64,000 bases of DNA from Flammulina velutipes (Eukaryota; Basidiomycota; Agaricomycetes; Agaricales; Physalacriaceae): NCBI GenBank assembly GCA_011800155.1, contig CM022372.1, positions 2,294,001 to 2,358,000 of the forward strand, in the 5' to 3' direction. Each line of letters opens with the position of its first letter. The first letter of the stretch is position 1. The notes under the pieces were generated by a model, which saw only the letters and a program-made list of their open reading frames with translations, did no database searches and was not told the DNA's origin. Positions 54,222-64,000 of the stretch are shown one piece after another. Both the position numbers and the translations under genes were made by a program.

Positions 54222-57200
54222 CTACACCATTTTTGATATAATCGCCGCTGCTGCCTCCTGCGCCAACTGGTCCATAGGTCCCGCCTTCTGACCACGTGAT
54301 GGTTCCTTCCGCAACCAAAAATCCTCAAATCCCAGACGCACACTTGACACCCCTTTCGCTTGCTTCAGAGCATAGGCGATCCGCCCGTCGAATATCGCGT
54401 CCGTCTCCAACTCTCGCTGTGGTGTATCAGCGTGCGCACGCCATTTACGTTCTTTCCATTGCAGTGACCTCAACACACGTCGCATCTCCTCTTTCAAGAG
54501 CTCCACCTCTTCACTCCATTGATCCTTCCGTGCTAGTGCTTTTGACCACTCCACCCGTACACCTATAAAACGTCAGTCTCCATGTTCACCTGCCGGACGA
54601 GCTCTTACATTCATGTAGAAACTCTTCTTCCTCTCCAGGCTCACCTCCAGCCGTCCAGATCCAAGAAACCTTCTGTCGAGTCGACCCGTCACCCACTTTG
54701 TCGAACTTCCGTCCAGATGCTGTAACCTGACTATCCCGCCCCGACAGACGCCCTAACTTCTTCACCGAGAGAGAGTCCGACTCTCCAGGTGCAAAGAGTT
54801 CGATATCGGCCTGCAGCAATGGGCGAAAAGCACTCGCAGAGGTCTCCCCCACCAATGCTATCAGAGCCTCCCGCCCTCTTCGGTACTTTGCCGTCGCCTC
54901 ACGGATTTTCTCGCTAATGAGCTGTATGCAGGTAGCTGAGCGCGTTGTTTGCCGTTGGCCGGTGATGTTCGCATTGCGGTAGTTTATGAGATGGCGTCGA
55001 GCGATGAGACGTGATCGAAGCTGGAGCAGGCCGTCATGGCACTGTCCACGGCGCAAAGTTGCCTCCTTTTCGCGAAGGTCTGACGTGCACAAGTCGCTGG
55101 CGTTGGCGTCACAGTCCGAGGGAAGAAACAGTTTGATATCCTCGGCCTCCAGCTGAGGTGTCTCCTTCGATCCTTTCTCACCCGCCTGATTAAGATGTCG
55201 CTCCCGACGCTCCTCCTCTTCCCCTTCTAACAGCTCGATCACACCAGGCATCAGCCGATTCTGGTGGCGACGAAAGTGGTTCAGCTTTGCCAGCCAGGCC
55301 ACACGCCGCTCCCTGATCGTTACAGCTTGAAGCGGAGTCACAACGACCGCTGCGCTCTTTGCCATTACCAGTTTGCGCCTATTAATTAGGTCAATATCTC
55401 ATTCTGCTATAGGCGATGGACTTACTGGGCTTCTTCCAACTGCAAACCCATGACTAGAAATGCTCCCGGAGTGATTGCCTTCACACGCCTCACTGGTTTA
55501 GTCTTCTTCTTCCTGTTTTCAGAGACGATCTCGGTGTCTCCATCGGCGTCGAGGTCTTCATTGCGCAGTAGGTGCTCCATCTCCTTGAGTTCCGTGCCGT
55601 GTAGCTCAGCTCTCACTTGAGCCTCTGTAAGGCTATCTGTTCAGATTTCAGCACCATTGTTAAGTAAGTCAAGATAAAAGTCAACGTACCTTTGCCAGGC
55701 GGGCGAAACGGGTTGGACTTAGAGTGATCCTCCTCCCAGTCCCGCACCTGTTTCAGCCACACCTCCCGCAGCTCTGGCGTCAGAGTCGCCGATATCTCCT
55801 CAAATGCGTCAACTTGGACTTTCTTCTCCAGCAATGCTATGCGCAGTCGCCTCGCCAGTGTCGTACCTAGTAGAACATCATTCGTCAAAGGTTACGATAT
55901 AGAGACATGAGCATTACCTTGATTCGTATTCTTCTTGAAGCTGGCCCGGTTGAGTAAATCTTCGTGATCGTCGTGGCGTGCACCCGGTTGTTCCTCCCGC
56001 GTAATATAGGACATTGGATTCATTATTGACCAGAGCCGCTCTATCCCTTCGCCGTCCGTCTTCCCAAGGCCTGGCTGGTATTTGACAGAATTCTCAGTTT
56101 CGCAGTCAATGTTATGAATGTTGCCGTGCCAGATGGGCAACGCCCAGACGATCTCCTCAAATGACAGTTCACGAAGGTTTGGGTGGTTGAGCGCTCGTAT
56201 TTCAGCTGGCAAGGCAGACAGCTGCGCGCGAATATATTCCTGCAAAGCTAAGGCCCGACGCTTGAAGAACTTCGCATATTGGCAGGCGATATCATACGTG
56301 ATTGCGACTTGGTCTGCCGACATGTGCGACAGAACCCAGTGCAGTACAAAGTCGGTATTCTTATAACTGAAATGATTTTATGAGATATGGAAACGAAAGA
56401 GGAGCAGAGATTTACCGTTCACCCTTTTCGAGATCCCCCAACCCCAACATGAGTTCGTGACGAGCACAGATGACTCCGACCACACCTGCCCATCGCAGAC
56501 CTGTCGTGAATTTCGTATCCTTCTGCATCAGAGCTGCGAACGAAATGCAGCTAGAAGCCTTGGAACCATATCAGCTAACCTTTCGAGATAATATTGGGGT
56601 AGGCTTACCTCCTCTTCCGTTACGTACTTCCGCAACCAGTTATGATATAGACCATCTGGCATTTGAACGCCTAAGCCAGGATAGAGCGGTGGGTCTGTTC
56701 TTGACGACTGGCGCATCCTGCATACCATCCGGAAGTTGGCATCTACTGAGAGTGTAGGTCGATAGAGATACCTAGACGTGAATGTTAGACTTGACGGGAA
56801 CGCGGCAGGTCGAATCAGGCTCACTGTTGTTCCTTGGGAGCATTTTTCCAACCCAGTGGCAAGTTGACGCCAACACGCGGGCAGGCCCAACATTTGACGA
56901 CGAGGCTGCCGGTATGGGCGGAGGAGAGTCGACCAGAGGTATGGGCAACACCGGAACGTCGTACACGAGCGAGAAATGCGTCCTGACGAGCAACGCGACC
57001 GAAAGCCTTATAGCGATCGGGAGGAGGATCTGTCCCCCAGGGATCTGACATATCCTCTAAGGATGTCACGAAATCCCGCACGTTCAACGTGCCAACCACC
57101 TTCAGCCGCCGATAGAGGTCCAGCACCTCCAGTGTCACAGCCGACTGCGGAATTCGAGTAGTAGAGGGATACCAGCCATCTCGATAGAGCTGCTGCCAGG

Positions 57201-57880
57201 GAAGGATGTCCAAGGAACGGTCACACGCACAGAGACGACAGTCTACTATGTGAACTCCAGTGACGTCTGTGATGGTTAACAACCTGCGAGTGGGATCCGG
57301 CATTATGCAGTAGCCACCGCCATGGTTGAGCTGGTACACCAGACCCAAACTACGGAGGGGAACACGTTCCCAAAATCCAGTACGCCACACCTAAAAAGAG
57401 TCAGCCAGTTTCCGGCAAATGAAGGCAGTATCTACCTACCTCGACCTTATGAAGAGGCGTTCGTTGATGACGCTTGAGGCAGCAGTGAGCGCACTCGTGA
57501 AAAGATCCACATGTTCTACAACGGAACAATTCATGAACAGGCTGGACATGGGCTGCGTTTTCCATATGATCGCCTGCTGCGTCGTCCTGCAGCTCCCTCA
57601 TGCTCTCCGTCTCCCAGTCGTCCTGAGGCTCCTTCGAGCTCTCCATCTCCCCGTCGTCCTGAGGCTCCTTCGAGCTCTCGGCCTCCTTTCTGGTTTCGAT
57701 GCATGAGACCCCACAGGTATCGCACTGCCATGGGCCGTAGTCATAGCCTCGACCGTGGAAACGGAGGCTCTCTGACAAGAATGTATCTATCCAAGGCCGC
57801 CATTCTGCCATGGGATCGTCCTGGAAAGCGATCAAGACGTGCACCACATAGCAAACAATACTGCAAGACGTACCAACCAT
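54222..57880 (-). CDS. KDZ-type transposase B, lacking the N-terminal exon
   Basis: Same superfamily as the genes at 26799 and 58187 but diverged. The first recognisable exon (57880-57401) carries DDPMAEWRPWIDTFLSE, CDTCGVSC, and the CxC finger CRTCGSFHECAHCC with KRHQRTPLHKVEV. Later come CWACPRVGVNLPLGW, SVDANFRM, TYDIACQYAKFF and TDGEGIERLW, with the probable catalytic D, D and E, and the coiled C-terminal region with LSWIWTAGG, ending at 54222. The basic N-terminal exon found in the other two copies is missing; only 306 bases separate this gene from KDZ C. A 12-residue repeat (ESSKEPQDD type, three copies) sits before the finger. Probably 5'-truncated or decaying. Confidence 0.8.
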
Positions 57881-58186
57881 TGCAGCAAGGTTTGTGGATT
57901 CTCAGTGGTTATTACCACAAAGGCCTTTGTCAAACTTAGTGGATACAATCACAGAGCATTTCAATATCCTAGTGGTTGTTTCCACTGGGTGCCAGCCCCG
58001 CCTAATATCAGGCTATGTCCTGCTCTTGACCATTCCGGCCATTTAAAAAGCAATTCAAAGCAGCTTATGGAGTTGGAATATTATTAAATACAGCTCGAAA
58101 ACGTTAAATTCGCGTATTTACAATATAATTACAAAAGAAATAAAGGTCCAGTGGCGCCAAGCAGTCCAAAAAGTCTCCACCCTACA
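57881..58186. other. Spacer between KDZ B and KDZ C
   Basis: 306 bases between the first seen exon of KDZ B and the stop of KDZ C. It contains CACTGAGAATCC and TTAGTGGATACAATCAC-like short repeats of TAGTGGTT/CAGTGGTTATTACCAC. No N-terminal KDZ exon was found. Confidence 0.45.
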
Positions 58187-61100
58187 CTACTGCTCCGTCG
58201 TTCCTGCCGCCCCCTCCGTCGCTCCTGCTATCACCTCCGCTTCCGGCTCCTCGTCTGTATCCTCCACAATCTCCAAGTCGACCCGATCGGGGACGCGCGG
58301 CCTCTTCACCTTCGCCGGACGAGCCCACAATGCAATAAAACTCTCGCGGATGCTGCGATAGACGCGGGCTTGTCGAAGCGCCAGTGCCCTGACACCTTCC
58401 TGGCTTGCGTCGCCCTCCAGATCTGAACGCGGAGCAGCCCGGCCATCCCACTGCACAGCCTCGAATTCCAGAGCCGCCAGAGTGTAAGTGCGCTCATCTC
58501 TACCCAAAGTCGTCTCCTCTTTCCAGCGCTCAACCCGGGCCCTACTCTTCAACCACTCCACGCGTATCGCCCCGTCCATGTCATCATTGCTGATCCCTTC
58601 CATCGCGTTTCCCATGAGCCAGATCCACGAAAGACTGTGGCTACCGCTTCCAAAAGATACCCCTTTACTTGGCCCCCGGGCGGTGTCGATGTCGAAAATC
58701 TCACTATCGAGCGCTCGAATATCTTCTGGTTTGAGGACACGGAGGGTGTGTTCCCATACACCGGGACCACGCAGGACAAGGAGCGCAGCCCGGGCGACAT
58801 GGTACTTCTCAGCTGCAAGATCCGACTTCGCCTCCAGCCGCTTGATCGCAGCAAACGAACGGCCAGTCTGGCGCTGCCCACGCAGATTGCGCCGACGGAA
58901 AGCCTTCAACGACCGCTGCGTCCGCTGCATTGTTCGAATCGTTTCCAAAGCGTCGTAGCACTGAGCTTCCCGTAACTTTTCCTCTCTCTCAGGAAACCCT
59001 ACAGCGCAACCTGTACCACGCAGGCTTGCACCTACTGCCGAAGGCAAAACCAACGCTTCCGTCTCCACATCGCCTTCTCGAGATCCTGCCTTGGAGGCCA
59101 GGAGTGCCACGCTGCACGGCATGTATATGGCCTGTAGCTCGCGGAACTGGCGTAGATGGCGCTGTAGCGCGATCCGCTTGTCCTGGACGTCCTTCACGAC
59201 GGTTGGCGTGTCGGAATGCTCGCTGTTCAGTGTATGGACAATCCGACGCCTTTTAAGCAGTTTAGTCATGTTCTACAACCACCAGAGAAAAACTTACTGC
59301 TGGTCCTCAATTAGTAGCCCGAGCGATATGCATTGCGTTCCACTGGTGTCATGGATTGGCGACGTTTGTTGCTCTGCGAGACGTTCTTCTTCGGCTAGGG
59401 CCGTCCGGACAGTCAATTCCGACGCGTCTGTGTAACATGGCAAGTCAGCAAGAATCCCGCACCACGAAGAACAAGTCTTACAAGCGACAGGGAAGTAATA
59501 CGGACTCGCCAACGAGTCTCGGTTCTCTTCCCATTCCTTGACTTGCTTGGTCCACTTGTCGATGCATGCCTTCGGTAGTAGATTGGTGAAGTCCTTATGC
59601 GCATCGGCCTGAGTTTCATACATGCTGTATGCTTTTGCGAGTCGTTGATGTAAGCAAGTGCCTGCACTCAATGTAAGTCAGCATCAGCAACACATGGAAT
59701 AAAGAACATACCGAGACGAGTCAGCTTATCCCAATTGTGGGCACCAAAACGACGGTCCAGGATATCATGGCGACCACCTGGAAGCATCTCCTTCGTTGCG
59801 GGGGCCGACGCATTGATACCTGACCAAGTGCGCTCAATACCCTCACCATCTGTGCGCCCAATCCCCGGTTGAATATTCATGCAGTGAATGCACTGGCATC
59901 CAATTTCGTGACCCTTCGAATGACACTTCGGGATACCACCAGTCACTTTCACATCAGGCAACAGGCGCAAAGCCTCTGGCAGTAAAGCCATACGCTGTGG
60001 AAGTTTCAAATTCCACTGACACCAAATATCGTAAGAGACAAACAGACGCTTCAACGTCGGGGCCTGAGCCTGGATCGCAGAAAAGGCAATATAGTCCATG
60101 TTGCAGTACCTGGACACGAACATATATTAGACCACATAGGACACAATTAAGGTGAAGACATACCGTTCGCCTCGCTGAAGATCGCCTACGCCCAACGGGC
60201 GAATCATTTCGTGGCGTGCACAAATGCACATCCCGACGCCAGTGGCCTGGAGTCCCGCAGATCCCTTAGTCTCTGCGTGGGCCAGCGTTTTGAATCCACT
60301 GCAGGAACTAACCTAAAAGGTGTCAGCATCAATTAGCCAATGTTCAAAAACTAAGACTCACATCCTTTTGGCGAGGATATTGCGCCAGATGATCGAGGTA
60401 CTCCCTATTCGACACGAAATACGCCAATCCTGTGTGCAGTCCAGGGTCCCTAGCACTGAGACGTCGCAGATTGCTCAGGCGAAAGTTGGCGTCAAGAGCA
60501 ACAATGAGCATGAAGCGATACCTAAATCCGAGCTGTTAGTCTTCTCGTCGAGGGGTAGACTTCGTTGCGAACACGTACTGTTCCTTGGCAGGTAGGGACT
60601 GCCATCCTACGGGAAGATTCACACCATCGCGGGGACAGGCGGGGCATTGGATGGCCAGCTCACCCGGCGAGGTCGTTGAGATTCCGTTCTCTACGTTCCC
60701 TCGACCCGCCCGCTTCATCATCTTCAGATGGGCAAATTGGCGTGTGATCCGTAGATAAGCTTTGTAACGGGACTAAAATCACCTCGATATGAGCGTTTTA
60801 GACACTATTCAAACTACGCACCTTGGGGATATCGATTCCTGTATTATCTGTCATCCGAACCAGGCCGTTGTAGTGTTCGTATGGTGACAGTTTCCCGGTC
60901 GTCGCCAGCTTCTCGAAGGACTCCAGCAGGCGAAAGGTGGCCCCCGTCCAGGGATACCGGTAGGTGGAAGGAAAGATTTCGGCACGTAAGAGCTGGGTGC
61001 GACGAGGAACGCGTTGCTCACAGCCACAGAAATCCACCGCAACACGATGAATCCCGTTTTCGTGTAAGATGGTAAAATCGTCTCGACCGGGCTGTGGATT

Positions 61101-61792
61101 GCTACAAGGAGCGCCGCCGTGAGGACCCAGTGCCAACCGTAGTCCTAGTTGCTTGAGGGAAACCCGTTGGAAAAAGCCATCTTCCCAATGCTGCAGAAAA
61201 AGTCAGCCATCGTACACACATCAGGCAATCGAACGCACCTGGATTCGGTGGAACGGTAGGCGAGTGTGGGACCGAAGAATACATGTGTGACATTCCAAGA
61301 AGGATCCAAAACAATCGTCGCAAGCATATACAGCAAGGCCCGGCACCAAGTCTGTACATCCCTTACACCGTGTCGTCTGGAGCGCATCTCCACGTCCTTC
61401 CAGGCGCACAAGCTCGTTGAGGAATTCTTGGGGTCGTCCCTCCGCGAGCCAAACGAGCAGAGTATCATCCTATATCCAATCACAGGTCAGGTTCATGGAG
61501 GTAATGGCTAGAGAATACGACGAACGGAGTTGGCATATCGCCGTAGTTTTTTAAGGACCGGCGCTTGGGAGGCAAAGCTGCTGTCCGCCACAGCGGGGCT
61601 GAATTGAGAGGTCCAGTCGATACGGGTAGAGGCTCCTCCAGGGACATCCAGACGAGCGCATGCTTCGGGGAGAGAAGTGCGAAGGCGTTTGCGATCCGAG
61701 GTGAGCTCGACACTGCGAGCCAGAATTGAGGGATCATGCCTGTCGTCTTCGTCCGCCCGAGTGACCTTGAGTGTGCGTTTGCGCCCTGTCAT
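58187..61792 (-). CDS. KDZ-type transposase C
   Basis: A seemingly complete cut-and-paste transposase. The first exon starts at ATG 61792 (MTGRKRTLKVTRADEDDRHD, a basic nuclear-type N-terminus). Following exons hold CKGCTDLVPGLAVYACDDC and RSHTRLPFHRIQ (CxC finger), VDFCGCEQRVPRRTQLLRAE, CPACPRDGVNLPVGW, LDANFRLS, SYDIWCQWNLKLPQRMALLP, a His/Cys-rich HEIGCQCIHCMNIQ, and GRTDGEGIERTWSG. The D, D and E of these blocks probably form the catalytic triad. The C-terminal exon (59269-58187) is a long helical region with SLSWIWLMG and an acidic end (DLEIVEDTDEEPEAEV). No stop or frame break was noticed inside the conserved blocks. It lies between KDZ B and two unknown genes on the same strand. Confidence 0.87.
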
Positions 61793-62063
61793 GGAAGGAA
61801 CGCAAAGAACTGAAACCCTAAACCTAGCCGCAGGAAATTCACATCACGTGATAGTAAACCAACGGTTGCGCGGTCCGTGTAGCTGTCCAACAAATATGTA
61901 TACCTTAACGGTTGAGGGGAAGGAAGGGCTTATCACGTCATTACACACATTTACAAAGGGAGGTGCAATGAGGACATCATTGGATTCAATACGAAACCGC
62001 ACTGGTACAATATGTAAGTCTGTAACTAAATTCTGCTAGATAGATGCTATATACAAGTGTATC

Positions 62064-63129
62064 TCAATCACGGCACATGTCGGCTACGATTTTAGAAACG
62101 GCAAGATGATCCTCGCGATCCAACGGACGTTCCGCCAAATATTCGGCATATGCATGCCCCAACGCGTCAGGATGCACCTTCGAAAAATCGGGATTGGTCC
62201 TCGGGCAGAAGGGGCGATCGTCCTCGTCTTCGTCCTCGTCCTCGTCGTCGTCCTCGTCGTCCTCGTCGTCCTCGTCGTCCTCGTCCTCGTCCTCTTTGTC
62301 TTTGTCGTCGTCCTCGTCCTCGTCTTTGTCCTCGTCCTCGTCCTCGTCTTTGCCCGAAGAAGACGATGAACGTGATGAAGACGACGATCGCGACGAGTGG
62401 GGTGAGGAGGGTGAGCGGGAAGGAGACGGCGAAAGAGAGGAATAAGGCGAGGGAGAGGAGGGAATGTCACTACGGGTGGACGAAGGCGACTGCTTGGCAG
62501 GGATTTTGGGGGGATCGACGGGAGCGCCTTTCGCACTGTCAACGGGAGATGACGAGCCTGAGCCCAAGAGGGGCTGGTCAGAGGGCTTTTCTGCCTTCTT
62601 GAGAGGGCCACGAATTAGAGCGCCTTTGAACTTGCCAAATCGCTTAGGCTCAGGACGTGGACCTTTTTTGTCGAAGTCGATGGCATCCACATCGATAGGA
62701 CGCCACAGACCGTGGTTCGTGCGGCGGTATCGAAATAGATCTGTCATCCAGAGCAGTGTAGGCCAGATGAATTTCTGGATTATAATAAGCATGTATATCA
62801 TTCCGATTGGAATAGACTCACCATACGGCGACGGCGCACACGCAGCTTGAACACCTTTTCCTCCTCGTCGATGAGGCGTGCCAGACGAAACTCGACGTCA
62901 AACGCCGTGAACAACTGCTTACGAAATTTGCGCTGCAGAGGAGGGTTTTTTCGGATATTGACAACATAGCCTCTAACAAACGGCACCATAAACGACTTCA
63001 TGGATGCCGTTACCCCCTGACGCGAGTATAAGCTAATGACACTAAGCACTGGAGGACAACACATACCTTGGGGGGTGGCGGAGTGAACAACAACGTTTGG
63101 CCGGGAATGAGCACCTTTTTTCTACCCAT
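62064..63129 (-). CDS. Hypothetical protein with basic N-terminus and long acidic tract
   Basis: Three exons join in frame: 63129-63067, 63016-62822 and 62774-62064 (969 nt, 322 aa). The family is not recognised. The N-terminal 110 residues are basic (MGRKKVLIPGQ, KSFMVPFVRGYVVNIRKN, FDVEFRLARLIDEEEKVFKL, RVRRRR), followed by KFIWPTLLWMTDLFRYRRTN. Then come a Ser/Pro-rich stretch and about 45 Asp/Glu residues interrupted by Lys, encoded by a GTCCTC-type microsatellite. A short folded end follows (NPDFSKVHPDALGHAYAEYL). The mix of basic head and acidic tail recalls chromatin-associated proteins, but that is only composition. It lies 271 bp upstream of KDZ C on the same strand. Confidence 0.6.
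62216..62356. repeat. GTCCTC-type microsatellite coding for the acidic tract
   Basis: Imperfect runs of GTCCTC and GTCGTC, broken by TTTGTC. On the minus strand they read as Asp/Glu codons with single Lys residues. Such tracts vary easily in length by slippage. Confidence 0.85.
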
Positions 63130-63364
63130 GATAAACTTGCGATGCAGACTGAGGCGATTCCGGCGGTGAGACGGTACCCTACAGGCGTGGGAACAGCTAT
63201 ACAGTTCCAAATACAAGGTTTAAACTGCGAAGCGAGCAGTAACCACGTTGACCGAATAGTAAGTGGCGGTGGCGCAGACGCACGATGGAGCACGTGATCG
63301 AACGTGTTGACTTTGGAGCAAAAACCTATTGGTGCGAAGAATATACAGACTACAGAGATGAGAT

Positions 63365-64000
63365 CAGCTAAGCCCGTCGTCCGAATCTTCCTCGTCGTGC
63401 GCCGCCTTCTGAGACGTCAGGAAGCTTTCCAACTCGGTGTGGGACCAGCATGGAATGATGCTACACTCCTCGCCTGCTGCCCTGGCCTGATCGCACATAT
63501 TGAGCGCCTGCGCACTAAAGCGTCTTTCAGCAGGAATTTAACGAGAGTAAGGTAAACTTACGCCGACGAAAAGACCTGACGATAATCACCGCTCTCGTAC
63601 AAGTAGTAGGGAGTCGTTCGTGATGAGGATGCCTTCTGGGGGGAACGACCACGGAATGGTTGGGGAGCAGGAGAGGTGGGATAGTGGGATCTAGCCTTTT
63701 TGGTTGGTGAGGAGGCGGGAGTTGCAGGTGTCGACACAAACGAGCTATCAAGACGAGGGCCTGTTGCCTCCCTGTGCTTGTGCCGGGCGATACAGATGTC
63801 CCGCCACTTCGTCTGAGCGTCGGCGTATGAGTCGACACGGGTGGGCCTGGTTTCGTGTTGGGGGATGTCAGCGATATCACTGGAGAATATGTGAGTAGAC
63901 ATCCAACGTAGATTAACGAAAACGAACAGAGACGTATATATACCCTGCAAATCCCCTTGAGACTTGACGTAGTACTTGGCGAAGCTATCGACTTGTAGGC
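63365..64000 (-). CDS. Hypothetical protein, 5' end outside the window
   Basis: At least three exons: one running off the right edge, one from about 63882 to 63562 (acceptor CTCCAG, donor GTAAGT), and 63507-63365 with TGA. Not recognised. The visible part has DIADIPQHETRPTRVDSY, WRDICIARHKHRE, a Ser/Pro/Lys-rich stretch (SPTKKARSHYPTSPAPQPF), TPYYLYESGDYRQVFSSA, and an end LNMCDQARAAGEECSIIPCW with an acidic tail (HDEEDSDDGLS). It is upstream of, and on the same strand as, the gene at 62064-63129. Confidence 0.5.

Overview
The window is genomic DNA from a mushroom-forming basidiomycete (Agaricomycetes). Genes carry many introns of about 50 nt with GT(or GC)-AG ends and CTAAC-like branch sites. 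The gene set fits: a DEHTD-type sesquiterpene synthase, a class I hydrophobin, a DUF6535 membrane protein, short kexin-like proteases, three KDZ-type transposases and a TET/JBP-like fragment. No bacterial operons, CRISPR arrays, rRNA or tRNA genes were seen. Exon joins were worked out by hand from splice sites and frame; where the joined length divides by three, this is stated.

Positions 1-26.5 kb are ordinary gene space. A sesquiterpene synthase (588-1879, +) converges on a 14-exon cytochrome P450 (2557-4862, -), a likely two-gene terpenoid cluster. RPF2 (ribosome assembly, -) and FZO1 (mitofusin, +) share a 171-bp divergent promoter. A small putative secreted protein follows. Two kexin-like proteases (12886-15064 -, 16591-18839 +) stand head to head around the remnant of a third copy. 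TMA46 (-) and a DUF6535 membrane protein (+) start 65 bp apart, and a 16-bp tandem duplication cuts off the end of the DUF6535 frame. A hydrophobin (23905-24572) and a 210-codon unknown gene with an internal repeat close this part.

Positions 26.8-64 kb form a mobile-element island. It holds three KDZ-type transposases (26799-30529 +, 54222-57880 -, 58187-61792 -), several intron-containing genes of unknown function beside them, a TET/JBP-like dioxygenase fragment (53105-54005) and a small gene with an RNase H1 N-terminal/viroplasmin-like end (34304-35251).

Inside the island, one small host-like gene (35810-51488) is interrupted twice. A 12.2-kb Ty3-type LTR retrotransposon (36071-48275, - strand, 791-bp LTRs that look identical, GTAC target duplication) splits its second exon. 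A 2.65-kb fold-back element (48533-51181, arms of about 1.14 kb, 8-bp target duplication) splits its third. Removing both elements and one copy of each target duplication gives back one open spliced frame.

The most unusual object is the retrotransposon. Between its polypurine tract and pol it carries two genes in antisense orientation (37082-38245 and 38800-40510), the second with five exons. Because their introns lie on the strand opposite the genomic RNA, they can survive retrotransposition. Gag-protease and pol are linked by an overlapping ATGA stop-start, and pol has two small frame breaks in this copy.
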